Positions 57,128 to 64,000 of a stretch of DNA of 64,000 nt are shown in pieces. Position 1 is the first letter of the stretch; each line of letters starts with the position of its first letter. Source of the stretch: Bacillota bacterium (GTDB lineage: Bacteria; Bacillota; Clostridia; Christensenellales; SZUA-584). The stretch lies in contig JAEYLC010000034.1 in assembly GCA_023461435.1 (NCBI GenBank), forward strand, positions 240,194 through 304,193. The letters run 5' to 3'. The notes under the pieces were generated by a model. The model was not told where the DNA came from. It saw only the letters and a program-made list of their open reading frames with translations, and made no database searches. Made by a program: the position numbers and the translations under genes.

Positions 57128-58388
57128 GAAAAAGATAATCAGAGTATTTGGTATATTGTTCGTGGCTCTTTTGTGTGTAGTGTATTTTCTGCCCGCAGTC
57201 CGGAGTTATTCCAGTATACCCAACGAGATATACATTCAAAAGGGAACTCAAAAGGCCATTGATTTGGGGCTCCCCGTTAAAGCCGATCTGGATGCGACGG
57301 GCGTCATCAGCCTGTCGGGCGAAACGCTTGCGGAAGCGGCGGGCATGCAAAGCCCGCTCGTGATCGACTCAATCGGCAGCGGCGATGCGACCATCGAGCT
57401 TTCACTTTTTGGGCTGCCGGTGAAGCAGGTCAGGGTCAACGTCAGCGATGAAATCATGGTGATACCGGGCGGACAGAGCATCGGCGTCACACTCTATACA
57501 AAGGGTGCGCTTGTGGTGGGCATTACCGGGCTGGAGATGGAAAACGGTACGACGGTCAATCCGGCCCGCGAAGCGGGCATGCTGCCGGGCGATGTGATCG
57601 TGAGCATCAACGGAGAGGCGGTGCAGAACGCCGACCATGTCACAAAGATCGTGGACAAATCGGAAGGGACGCTTGACGTGGTGGTGGACCGGGAGGGGCG
57701 CGTGCTCGATTTGAAGGTGACGCCCGTCAATGATTATAAAACAGGCAAGCTGCGCCTTGGCGTGTGGGTGCGGGACAGCACCGCGGGCGTGGGGACGCTG
57801 ACGTTTATCGACCCGAACAACAGATGGTTCGGCGGTCTCGGGCATGCGATATGCGATCTGGATACGGGCAGCGTGCTGAGCGTCAAAGAGGGCGAAATCT
57901 ACTATTCGGAAGTGATACAGATCAACAAGGGTGAGAACGGTGTGCCGGGGGAGATCAAGGGCTATTTTTCAAGCGCCTCGGGCAATATGGGCCTCATTCT
58001 TAAAAATACCGATTACGGCATATACGGCACGCTGTATGACGGCGTGGATTTGGATAAATTTTCACAGCCCATTCCTGTGGCGCGGCCTGACGAGGTCATG
58101 CTCGGGCCCGCCACGATTCTCTCAACCATTGACCATGAAGGCGTTAAGGAATTTGACTGCGAAATCATTAAGATTAACAACCAGAACGCTCCTGAGCAGA
58201 AAAGCCTTGTCATCCGCATCACGGACGAGGAGCTGCTCGATAAAACAGGCGGCATCGTTCAGGGCATGAGCGGCAGCCCGATCATACAAAGGGGCAAGCT
58301 TGTGGGGGCTGTCACGCATGTTTTTGTGAACAACCCGACCAAGGGATATGGCCTTTTTGCGGACTGGATGCTCGAGCAGACGGACTGA
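57126..58388 (+). CDS. spoIVB: SpoIVB peptidase
   Basis: 420 residues from TTG 57126: N-terminal membrane helix (IIRVFGILFVALLCVVYFLPA), a PDZ domain (about 115-200: REAGMLPGDVIVSINGEAVQNADHV) and the S55 serine protease domain with the catalytic serine in QGMSGSPII and histidine in GGLGHAICDLDTG. In the forespore it cuts SpoIVFA to activate pro-sigma-K processing. Directly before spo0A, the standard order. Length matches Bacillus SpoIVB (about 425). Confidence 0.95.
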   Translation: MKKIIRVFGILFVALLCVVYFLPAVRSYSSIPNEIYIQKGTQKAIDLGLPVKADLDATGVISLSGETLAEAAGMQSPLVIDSIGSGDATIELSLFGLPVKQVRVNVSDEIMVIPGGQSIGVTLYTKGALVVGITGLEMENGTTVNPAREAGMLPGDVIVSINGEAVQNADHVTKIVDKSEGTLDVVVDREGRVLDLKVTPVNDYKTGKLRLGVWVRDSTAGVGTLTFIDPNNRWFGGLGHAICDLDTGSVLSVKEGEIYYSEVIQINKGENGVPGEIKGYFSSASGNMGLILKNTDYGIYGTLYDGVDLDKFSQPIPVARPDEVMLGPATILSTIDHEGVKEFDCEIIKINNQNAPEQKSLVIRITDEELLDKTGGIVQGMSGSPIIQRGKLVGAVTHVFVNNPTKGYGLFADWMLEQTD

Positions 58389-58390
58389 GA

Positions 58391-58470
58391 TTTGTCGATT
58401 TTTGTAGTATTATGGGTTATTTTAAGTTTATTGTTTCATTTAAAAGGGTTTTCTATCCGCGGTGTTGAAT
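58391..58470 (+). promoter_or_regulatory. spo0A control region: 0A-box-like site and sigma-H-type promoter
   Basis: TTTGTCGATTTT (58391-58402) differs little from the Spo0A-binding consensus TTTGTCGAAWWW. Downstream, AAAGGGTTT (58443-58451) and GTTGAAT (58464-58470), 12 bases apart, fit sigma-H -35 (RNAGGAWWW, one mismatch) and -10 (RNNGAAT) elements. This mirrors the sigma-H/Spo0A autoregulated promoter of Bacillus spo0A. Confidence 0.65.
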
Positions 58471-58531
58471 TGAATAGTGCTATTATTCAAATCCATGAAT
58501 TATACCTATTAATAGAAGGGCAGGCGGAAAA

Positions 58532-59311
58532 TTGAATTACTCTGAACCATACCGGACGATTCTCGCGGACAGTAGCCGTGATTACTTGAAGCTTGTCTCA
58601 TCGTTTCTTAAAGAAACGGAAAAGTTCGATATTGTCGATTATGCTTTTGACGGCAAGCAGGCATACGAACTGACCAAAACCCATAAGCCCGACCTCCTCG
58701 TGGTGGATCTGATCATGCCGGTACTCGACGGCTTCGCTGTGCTCGAAGAACTCGGGCGGGACGGCTATGCCGAGAACACCAAAGTGGTGATGACGTCGGC
58801 GGTCAATTTGGATTTTGTGATGAAGAAGGCCGAGAGCTACAATGTCGATTACGTCTTTTTAAAGCCTTTTGATAAAGAGGTATTCAAAAGACGCCTAACC
58901 GAACTGATGGCCTATGAGACGGCGGGACCGCGTGTTTTCGGCAGCAAAATGGAGGCGGACCCCAGCCAGATCGTCACGACGCATATCAAAAAGGTGGGGA
59001 TCACCGCCAATATCAAAGGTTATCATTATTTAAGAGACGCCATACTGTTGGTGCATGAGGATTTCGATCTGATGAGCCATCTGACCACCGGCCTTTATAC
59101 GACTGTGGCCAAAAAGCACAATTCCACGCCTCAGCGCGTGGAGCGCGCGATGCGCCACGCGATTGAAACCGCGTGGAACCGGGGCAATATCGAGGTGCTT
59201 CAGGACTTTTTTGGGTATACGATACTCGATACCAAAGGCAAGCCGACCAACGGCGAGTTTATTGCCATGCTCGCGGACAAGCTCAATACCGAACTCAAAT
59301 ACGTCGATTAA
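58532..59311 (+). CDS. spo0A: Sporulation master regulator Spo0A
   Basis: 259 residues from TTG 58532. Receiver domain with acidic pocket D13, phospho-acceptor D59 (LLVVDLIMPVLDG), the conserved T/S in VVMTSA and K in VFLKPFD; then the Spo0A-only DNA-binding domain (ITANIKGYHYLRDAILLVHEDFDLMSHLTTGLYTTVAKKHNSTPQRVERAMRHAIETAWNRGN). When phosphorylated it starts sporulation. Its presence after spoIVB is the classical arrangement. Confidence 0.98.
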   Translation: MNYSEPYRTILADSSRDYLKLVSSFLKETEKFDIVDYAFDGKQAYELTKTHKPDLLVVDLIMPVLDGFAVLEELGRDGYAENTKVVMTSAVNLDFVMKKAESYNVDYVFLKPFDKEVFKRRLTELMAYETAGPRVFGSKMEADPSQIVTTHIKKVGITANIKGYHYLRDAILLVHEDFDLMSHLTTGLYTTVAKKHNSTPQRVERAMRHAIETAWNRGNIEVLQDFFGYTILDTKGKPTNGEFIAMLADKLNTELKYVD

Positions 59312-59403
59312 CGAAAGCGCCTGTTTTTCATTCGGTTTTCTTAGCATACGCTCTTTTTGTAACGCATATTTATCATTACAGATGATATGCGGAGGCGGTG
59401 TGC

Positions 59404-60024
59404 TTGCTGAACGATACCAAAAGACGGATCTATACGGATGTGCTGGATAACAAGGCCCAATATCTGTTGATCGTCTTTTTTTTGGTCGTGGGCATCACGG
59501 CGGGAACAGTCACCGTCAGCCACCTGCAGATGGGGACACAGCAGGCGCTGATGAGCTATAAGGACTCGCTTTTTATTTCCGTTAAATCCGTCGATCCTGA
59601 CTTCTGGGGTATATTTTTTCACTCGCTGCTTTACCATACGCTCGTATTCGGCGTGATTGCGGTGTTCTCGCTGATGATGCTGGGTATTCCCGTCATTGCG
59701 GCTGTCATGATATTCAAAGGCTTCTGCGTGGGGTTTACCGTCGGTGTGCTCGCCCTCGATATGAGCGTCGGCGGATTCCTGGCTATCGTGGTCTGTCTGT
59801 TTTTGCCGAATCTTGTTTTCATTCCGTGTGTCTGCAAAGCGGGGGTATTGGGGCTTAACAATGCGCTGCAGGTGTTTCGGACACGGCATGTGCCAAAGAC
59901 GGCGCAGGATAAGCTGGTTTCTTCAAAGCCGTATTTTATAAGGCTGCTCATCGTTTATGCGGTGGGCTTCATCGGCATACTCATTGAGTCGCTGCTGACG
60001 CCTGCGCTGATGAAGATCATCTGA
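59404..60024 (+). CDS. spoIIM: Stage II sporulation protein M-like membrane protein
   Basis: 206 residues from TTG 59404; GGAGG (59391-59395) is too close to GTG 59398. Five membrane helices in the SpoIIM/DUF95 pattern: LLIVFFLVVGITAGTVTV, an extracytoplasmic segment, FGVIAVFSLMMLGIPVIAAVMIFKGFCVGFTVGVL, VVCLFLPNLVFIPCV and a last helix. SpoIIM forms the engulfment complex with SpoIID and SpoIIP. Gene next to spo0A. Confidence 0.88.
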   Translation: MLNDTKRRIYTDVLDNKAQYLLIVFFLVVGITAGTVTVSHLQMGTQQALMSYKDSLFISVKSVDPDFWGIFFHSLLYHTLVFGVIAVFSLMMLGIPVIAAVMIFKGFCVGFTVGVLALDMSVGGFLAIVVCLFLPNLVFIPCVCKAGVLGLNNALQVFRTRHVPKTAQDKLVSSKPYFIRLLIVYAVGFIGILIESLLTPALMKII

Positions 60025-60112
60025 ACTTCGCATGCACATCGTTCTCCGTGTAAATATTATAGTATCTTTATCGGATTGATCATATTTATTTCGTTTTGCA
60101 TAACGCCATCCG

Positions 60113-60141
60113 TTGCATCAGAAAATAGAATACGCTATAGT
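60113..60141 (+). promoter_or_regulatory. Promoter of ridA-tcdA
   Basis: TTGCAT (60113-60118), 17-base spacer, TATAGT (60136-60141). Confidence 0.65.
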
Positions 60142-60161
60142 TATCGGTAGAGGTGATAGAC

Positions 60162-60545
60162 ATGAATAAAGAACTGATCAATACGGATAAAGCGCCAGCG
60201 GCTATCGGGCCTTACGCGCAAGCCGTCAAAGCCAATGGCTTTGTATTCACATCGGGGCAGATTCCCATCGACACTGAAACGGGAAACATCGTGTCCGGCG
60301 GCATTGAAGCGCAGGCGGAGCGTGCGCTCGATAACCTGACCGCCGTGCTGAACGCCGCGGGGCTAGGTTTAAAAGACGTTGTGAAGACCACGGTTTTTAT
60401 AAAAGACATGGGCGATTTTCCCGCGCTGAACGCGGTCTATGCGCAGTATTTTGGCGAGCCGTATCCGGCGCGCTCATGCGTGGAGGTGGCGCGGCTGCCC
60501 AAGGATGTGCTCGTAGAAATCGAAGCCGTGGCGGTGTGCTCATGA
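60162..60545 (+). CDS. ridA: RidA family reactive-intermediate deaminase
   Basis: 127 residues: NTDKAPAAIGPYAQAVKANGFVFTSGQIP at the start, the catalytic arginine in YPARSCVEVARLPKDVLVEIEAVA. RidA hydrolyses toxic 2-aminoacrylate and related imines made by PLP enzymes. AGAGGTGAT precedes ATG 60162. ATGA overlap with tcdA. Confidence 0.95.
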   Translation: MNKELINTDKAPAAIGPYAQAVKANGFVFTSGQIPIDTETGNIVSGGIEAQAERALDNLTAVLNAAGLGLKDVVKTTVFIKDMGDFPALNAVYAQYFGEPYPARSCVEVARLPKDVLVEIEAVAVCS

Positions 60546-61303
60546 CCAAGCTCGGCGCTTTTTCGCGAACGGAGCTGCTTCTTGGGCCCGAGGCGATGGA
60601 CAAGCTCAAAAACGCGTCGGTCGCCGTGTTCGGCATCGGCGGCGTGGGATCGTATACCGTCGAGGCGCTCGCGCGCAGCGGCGTGGGCGGCATTGCTTTG
60701 TTTGACGACGACAAGGTATGCCTGACGAACATCAACCGTCAGCTGATCGCCACACGGGGCACTGTGGGGCAGATCAAGGTCGAAGCGGCCAAGGACAGGA
60801 TACTGTCGATCAACCCCGAATGCCGTGTGGAAACGAACGCGTGTTTTTATACGGCCAACAATGCCGATGAGTATGATCTGGCACAGTATTCATATATCGT
60901 GGACGCGATCGATACCGTGTCGTCAAAGCTCACGCTGATTGAACGCGCGCGTGCGGTTAATGTGTCGGTGATCAGCTGCATGGGTGCGGGCAATAAGCTG
61001 GACCCCACGCAGTTCGAGGTGGCGGATATTTACGAAACGTCCGTGTGTCCGCTCGCGAAGGTGATGCGGCACGAACTGCGTGCGCGCGGCATTGAAAAGC
61101 TCAAGGTCGTGTATTCCAAGGAGGAAGTGCTGAAGCCGCGGGATGATGCGGCGTTGAGCTGCAAAACGGGCTGCGTCTGTCCGCCCGGCACAACGCGAAA
61201 ATGTACCGCGCGGCGGCAGGTGCCCGGCAGCGTGGCGTTTGTGCCGTCAGTGGCGGGGCTGATACTCGCGGGAGAAGTCATCAAAGACCTGATCCGCGGT
61301 TAA
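60542..61303 (+). CDS. tcdA: tRNA threonylcarbamoyladenosine dehydratase (TcdA/CsdL)
   Basis: 253 residues, E1-like (ThiF/MoeB) fold: SVAVFGIGGVGSYTVEALARSGVGGIALFDDDKVCLTNINRQL (nucleotide binding, the conserved D and R), VDAIDTVSSKLTLIE, CMGAGNKLDPTQFEVADIYETSVCPLAKVMR, and SVAFVPSVAGLILAGEVIKDL. It cyclises t6A37 in tRNA to ct6A using ATP. The stop codon overlaps, by two bases on the other strand, the stop of the convergent gene at 61300. Confidence 0.92.
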   Translation: MTKLGAFSRTELLLGPEAMDKLKNASVAVFGIGGVGSYTVEALARSGVGGIALFDDDKVCLTNINRQLIATRGTVGQIKVEAAKDRILSINPECRVETNACFYTANNADEYDLAQYSYIVDAIDTVSSKLTLIERARAVNVSVISCMGAGNKLDPTQFEVADIYETSVCPLAKVMRHELRARGIEKLKVVYSKEEVLKPRDDAALSCKTGCVCPPGTTRKCTARRQVPGSVAFVPSVAGLILAGEVIKDLIRG

Positions 61304-62037
61304 TTCACCACCACGGATGTCTGCTCGCTGAACGGATTCTTGCGTATGGCGAGCGACCAAAGGTACGGATAACGCGCTTTGAGATGCTTCATATACATAA
61401 CCCATTCATAGCCGAGAAGGCTGTATGCGCGCGAGATATCGCCTTTGAGATGTTCGATATCAGACTTGGGCAGCGTCGGCACGTCCGTTCTGCTGCTAAG
61501 CTCATCGACGAGGTGATAAAGCGCCCACAGCATATCCGTGAAGGTATCGTGCTCCAGCAGGTTCGGGTTCGCAAACATGCTGACGATGTCTTGCTTCGCG
61601 GGCAGCGCGTTCTTGAGCGCCTGAACCGCCAGCGCGTCCAGCGCGGCGTGAACGGGGCAGCCTTTGACGGCACTGGCCGCGCTGTTGAACGATTTGTCAG
61701 TCCATGACGGTTTCATATCGACCAGCGCTTTGACGGTATCGATATCCGTAATCACGGCATTGAGCGATCTCAAAGCGCCGGAGCCTGTTTCGCTGAAAAA
61801 CGCGCTGATGACAATATTGATCTGCTCGAGACGTTCTTTTCTTTCACGGGCTTTTAAAATTCTGTCGAGAAAAAATGTGAGTATCACAACCTCAAGCGGC
61901 AAAAAGATCAAGTCCTGAAATATCAGGAATTCGGATTCTTCGGTATTGTGGAACAAAAGCTGCTGCAGCAAAAAGAAAACGGCGGACAGCAGTATCAGTA
62001 TGATGATGACGGCGTGATCAAAACGTATGCGCTTCAT
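61300..62037 (-). CDS. Hypothetical two-helix membrane protein
   Basis: 245 residues from minus-strand ATG 62037 (GGAGGG upstream). Two N-terminal membrane helices (AVIIILILLSAVFFLLQQLLF and FLPLEVVILTFFLDRIL), then a soluble, mainly helical domain of 170 residues (RKERLEQINIVISAFFSETG, DIEHLKGDISRAYSLLGYEWVMYMKHLKARYPYLWSLAIR) facing the cytoplasm. I recall similar unnamed proteins in gut Firmicutes; no catalytic motif. Confidence 0.7.
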   Translation of the reverse strand: MKRIRFDHAVIIILILLSAVFFLLQQLLFHNTEESEFLIFQDLIFLPLEVVILTFFLDRILKARERKERLEQINIVISAFFSETGSGALRSLNAVITDIDTVKALVDMKPSWTDKSFNSAASAVKGCPVHAALDALAVQALKNALPAKQDIVSMFANPNLLEHDTFTDMLWALYHLVDELSSRTDVPTLPKSDIEHLKGDISRAYSLLGYEWVMYMKHLKARYPYLWSLAIRKNPFSEQTSVVVN

Positions 62038-62177
62038 TAAACCCTCCGTATGCATAATATCTTAATCAATTATATAAGCGGTTTATACTCAAGGCAAGGC
62101 GGATTATATATCAAATTGACTTAGTGCGGCACTGTCTCATCATAACCAGATAAACACAAGATAAGGGAATAAATTGC

Positions 62178-62206
62178 TTGACATTTTTCATGCCGGCCTG
62201 TATGAT
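62178..62206 (+). promoter_or_regulatory. Strong promoter of the leader peptide-MATE unit
   Basis: Consensus TTGACA (62178-62183), 17-base spacer, TATGAT (62201-62206). Confidence 0.85.
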
Positions 62207-62238
62207 AGCCGAGGATTAATATTCAAGGAGGTGAGAGG

Positions 62239-62346
62239 ATGATAACAATGATGCATAAAACCGTTCGTCGCGCAAGCAAGGTATCGGCACGCAGCTGCTT
62301 TTACCTTAACAAATCTGTTCGCCTCTCGCCTGATTTCATAATGTGA
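62239..62346 (+). CDS. Leader peptide, 35 aa
   Basis: ATG 62239 follows a near-ideal Shine-Dalgarno AAGGAGGTGA (spacing 4-6). The 35-residue product is basic and has no membrane helix (begins MITMMHKTVRRASK, ends LSPDFIM). It is followed by a hairpin GATGC-GCAT-GCATC (62346-62359) and an intrinsic terminator, then a MATE drug exporter. This is the layout of ribosome-controlled attenuation in antibiotic-resistance leaders. Not a conserved protein that I know. Confidence 0.6.
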   Translation: MITMMHKTVRRASKVSARSCFYLNKSVRLSPDFIM

Positions 62347-62376
62347 TGCGCATGCATCCCAGATATGTCTTTCATG

Positions 62377-62407
62377 CCCTGAAGGCGATGCGTCTTCAGG
62401 GTTTTTT
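62377..62407 (+). terminator. Terminator/attenuator before the MATE gene
   Basis: Perfect 8-base stem CCCTGAAG / CTTCAGGG, nine-base loop, six T residues. The loop GCGATGCG can pair with CGCAT of the upstream hairpin, so alternative folds are possible. Confidence 0.85.
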
Positions 62408-62474
62408 AATGAATCCTGAGCGCTGCAAAATGTTTTAGTCGAAAAAATGAAAGGGTTCAAATCAGGGGGTTAAT

Positions 62475-63851
62475 ATGTTTTCTTCTGCAAAAAATATGCT
62501 TTTTATGCCGCGAAACAAGATGTTTTCCGATAAACTGATCCACCTGGCTTTGCCCATGATGCTCGAACAGTTCTTGATGTCGTCGCTGTTTATTTTCGAT
62601 ACGGTGTTCGTCGGCGCGCTCGGTGATGAATATCTCGGGGCCGTCGGACAGGCGGGAAATATCCAGATGCTTTTGTGGTGCGGTTTCATCGCCTTGTCGA
62701 GCTCGGGTGCGATATTCGCCGCCCAATTCTGGGGCAAAAACAAAGACGAAGCAGGCATCCGCAAGGCGTTTGCGGTGAGCCTTATGGCCACAATGCTGAT
62801 TGCCGTGTTCTTTTTCATACTGTCGTTTTTCTTTGGGAGCACAGTCATGAGCGTGCTGTCGACGAATGACAGCGTGCGCCGTATCGGCACGGAGTACCTG
62901 TCGATCATGTGCTTCGCTTATCCGATATGGTCCGGCGTCTGTGTGCTCGCGAGCATGCTGCGCTCAATGGGGATCACAAAGATGCCGATGATCGCATCAA
63001 TTTGCGCGGCGGCGTTTAACATCCTGTTCGACAGCGCTTTTGTGGGCGGCAATTTCGGCTTTCCGAAGCTCGGTGTTCCGGCTGCGGCGTTTTCCACTGT
63101 CGGAGGAGCGCTGCTCGAGCTGGTATTGCTGCTCATCTTCGCGCGCCGCTCAGGCAGTGCGATCACGGCGAGACGGAGAGACATTGTCTGGCCCGGCAGG
63201 GAGATGATCAGGAAGTATCTGAAAACGGCGCTTCCGCTGATCGTCAAGGATCAGCTTTGGGCGGGCGGCGTAACGGTCTACAGCGTTTCATTTGCCGCGC
63301 TCGGCGTCGCCTCCACAGCCGGATACAATGTCTACAATACGCTGATGCAGTTTATGAATGTGCTGTTTCTCGCGCTCGGCAACGCGGGCGGCATACTGAT
63401 CGGTCACGAGTTGGGCGCCGGAGAAATCGACAGAGCGAAGAACTATGCGTGGCGTTTGTTGCGGGCTGTGCTGCTGTCGTCATTAGCCCTGTGCCCGGTT
63501 TTCATACTGCTGCGCGGCATTATGCTGCTTCCGTATCCGAACCTGACAGCCGAAGCCATCGGGTACGCGCAGCAGTCCTTGGTGCTTGCGGCATTGACGA
63601 TTTGGGCGAGAGGCATCAATTTTACCAATATGGACGGCATATTGAGAGCCGGAGGAGATACATTCGGCGCGGCCGCCATTGACATCGGCATGCTTTGGTT
63701 CGTCGGCGTTCCGCTGACGGTGGCGGCCGGAATGCTGCTGCATCTGCCGTTTCTGATCGTCGTGCTGATGACGTGTATTGAAGAAGTCGTCAAAGCGGCC
63801 GTCAGCATTGCGAGAGTCAGAAAATACAAATGGGCAAAGCAGCTTGTCTAG
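62475..63851 (+). CDS. MATE family multidrug efflux transporter
   Basis: 458 residues with twelve membrane helices in two MatE halves: LALPMMLEQFLMSSLFIFDTVFVGALG (helix 1 signature), YLSIMCFAYPIWSGVCVLASMLRSMG, and in the second half LKTALPLIVKDQLWAGGVTVYSVSFAALGVASTAGYNVYNTLMQF and LGNAGGILIGHELGAG. Exports cationic drugs or metabolites with Na+ or H+. AGGGGGTTAAT precedes ATG 62475. No own promoter between terminator and gene is visible, so expression needs read-through of the attenuator. Confidence 0.93.
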   Translation: MFSSAKNMLFMPRNKMFSDKLIHLALPMMLEQFLMSSLFIFDTVFVGALGDEYLGAVGQAGNIQMLLWCGFIALSSSGAIFAAQFWGKNKDEAGIRKAFAVSLMATMLIAVFFFILSFFFGSTVMSVLSTNDSVRRIGTEYLSIMCFAYPIWSGVCVLASMLRSMGITKMPMIASICAAAFNILFDSAFVGGNFGFPKLGVPAAAFSTVGGALLELVLLLIFARRSGSAITARRRDIVWPGREMIRKYLKTALPLIVKDQLWAGGVTVYSVSFAALGVASTAGYNVYNTLMQFMNVLFLALGNAGGILIGHELGAGEIDRAKNYAWRLLRAVLLSSLALCPVFILLRGIMLLPYPNLTAEAIGYAQQSLVLAALTIWARGINFTNMDGILRAGGDTFGAAAIDIGMLWFVGVPLTVAAGMLLHLPFLIVVLMTCIEEVVKAAVSIARVRKYKWAKQLV

Positions 63852-63905
63852 CATGTCAGTGCAAATATTTCGAAAAATATTTCTGCAAAAGGGGATATAA
63901 AAGCG

Positions 63906-63934
63906 TTGACAAGTGATAGGGTGTTTGATAAGAT
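63906..63934 (+). promoter_or_regulatory. Strong promoter at the right edge, possibly of an rRNA operon
   Basis: TTGACA (63906-63911), 17-base spacer, TAAGAT (63929-63934). The following 60 bases hold GCGCTCGCAAGACGGCGGTGCGC and GGTTGAAAAACC, hairpin-rich leader DNA without a start codon or ribosome binding site leading to a gene inside the window. Such leaders often precede 16S rRNA in Clostridia; the gene itself is outside the window. Confidence 0.6.
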
Positions 63935-64000
63935 ATTTGAGCGCTCGCAAGACGGCGGTGCGCAAAAGGAGCTAAAAAAGCGGTTGAAAAACCGCCGAAA

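Overview
The window looks like the chromosome of a spore-forming, anaerobic Firmicute of the class Clostridia. Five genes point there directly: spo0A, spoIVB, a spoIIM-like gene and both dipicolinate synthase subunits (dpaA, dpaB). A CIRCE-controlled groESL operon, many GGAGG-type ribosome binding sites and frequent TTG starts agree. Coding DNA is moderately GC-rich and intergenic DNA is AT-rich. No complete rRNA or tRNA gene, CRISPR array or intact transposase is visible.

Layout. 1-5 kb: end of a DUF362 gene, an archaeal-type phosphoglycerate mutase, an iron alcohol dehydrogenase, a LysM protein and two DUF4203-like membrane proteins. 5.2-7.5 kb: an iron-sulfur cassette (IscR-like Rrf2 regulator, NifS, NifU) with a clear promoter and operator. 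7.7-9.5 kb: the ireB-ruvX-DUF1292 cluster plus a YhhN protein. 9.8-15.4 kb: a D-Ala-D-Ala carboxypeptidase, a diguanylate cyclase, lipB-lipA and an AT-rich acetyltransferase. 15.5-20.5 kb: a type II topoisomerase pair on the minus strand and dCMP deaminase. 20.8-22.9 kb: groESL. 23-35.4 kb: an aldo/keto reductase, a DUF5058/membrane protein/M20 peptidase operon, DegV, a tandem pair of Q-repeat microproteins, lipoproteins, a sirtuin, a YlxY-like protein, an M16 protease and a dUTPase.

35.4-43.6 kb looks like an accessory insert. It carries a repeat block, a GH3 beta-glucosidase, a serine hydrolase, a blaI-blaR1 pair with a decayed blaR1 duplicate, and a DUF4177-like gene. It separates ylxY-mlpA from dpaAB-tepA-ftsK/spoIIIE-pgsA-recA, which sit close together in many Firmicutes. 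Both flanks of this block are sporulation and housekeeping DNA.

The most notable element lies at 51,995-52,600 just after recA: a ~600-nt structured non-coding RNA with its own promoter. It is followed directly by an OapA-like membrane protein and then tlyA-nadK-argR-recN-spoIVB-spo0A. This is the signature neighbourhood of OLE (Ornate Large Extremophilic) RNA, one of the largest bacterial structured ncRNAs. Downstream come spoIIM, ridA, tcdA, a membrane protein, a MATE efflux gene behind a 35-codon leader peptide and terminator (likely attenuation), and at the right edge a strong promoter that may drive a stable-RNA operon.

Assignments come from reading motifs and gene order only; no database search was possible.
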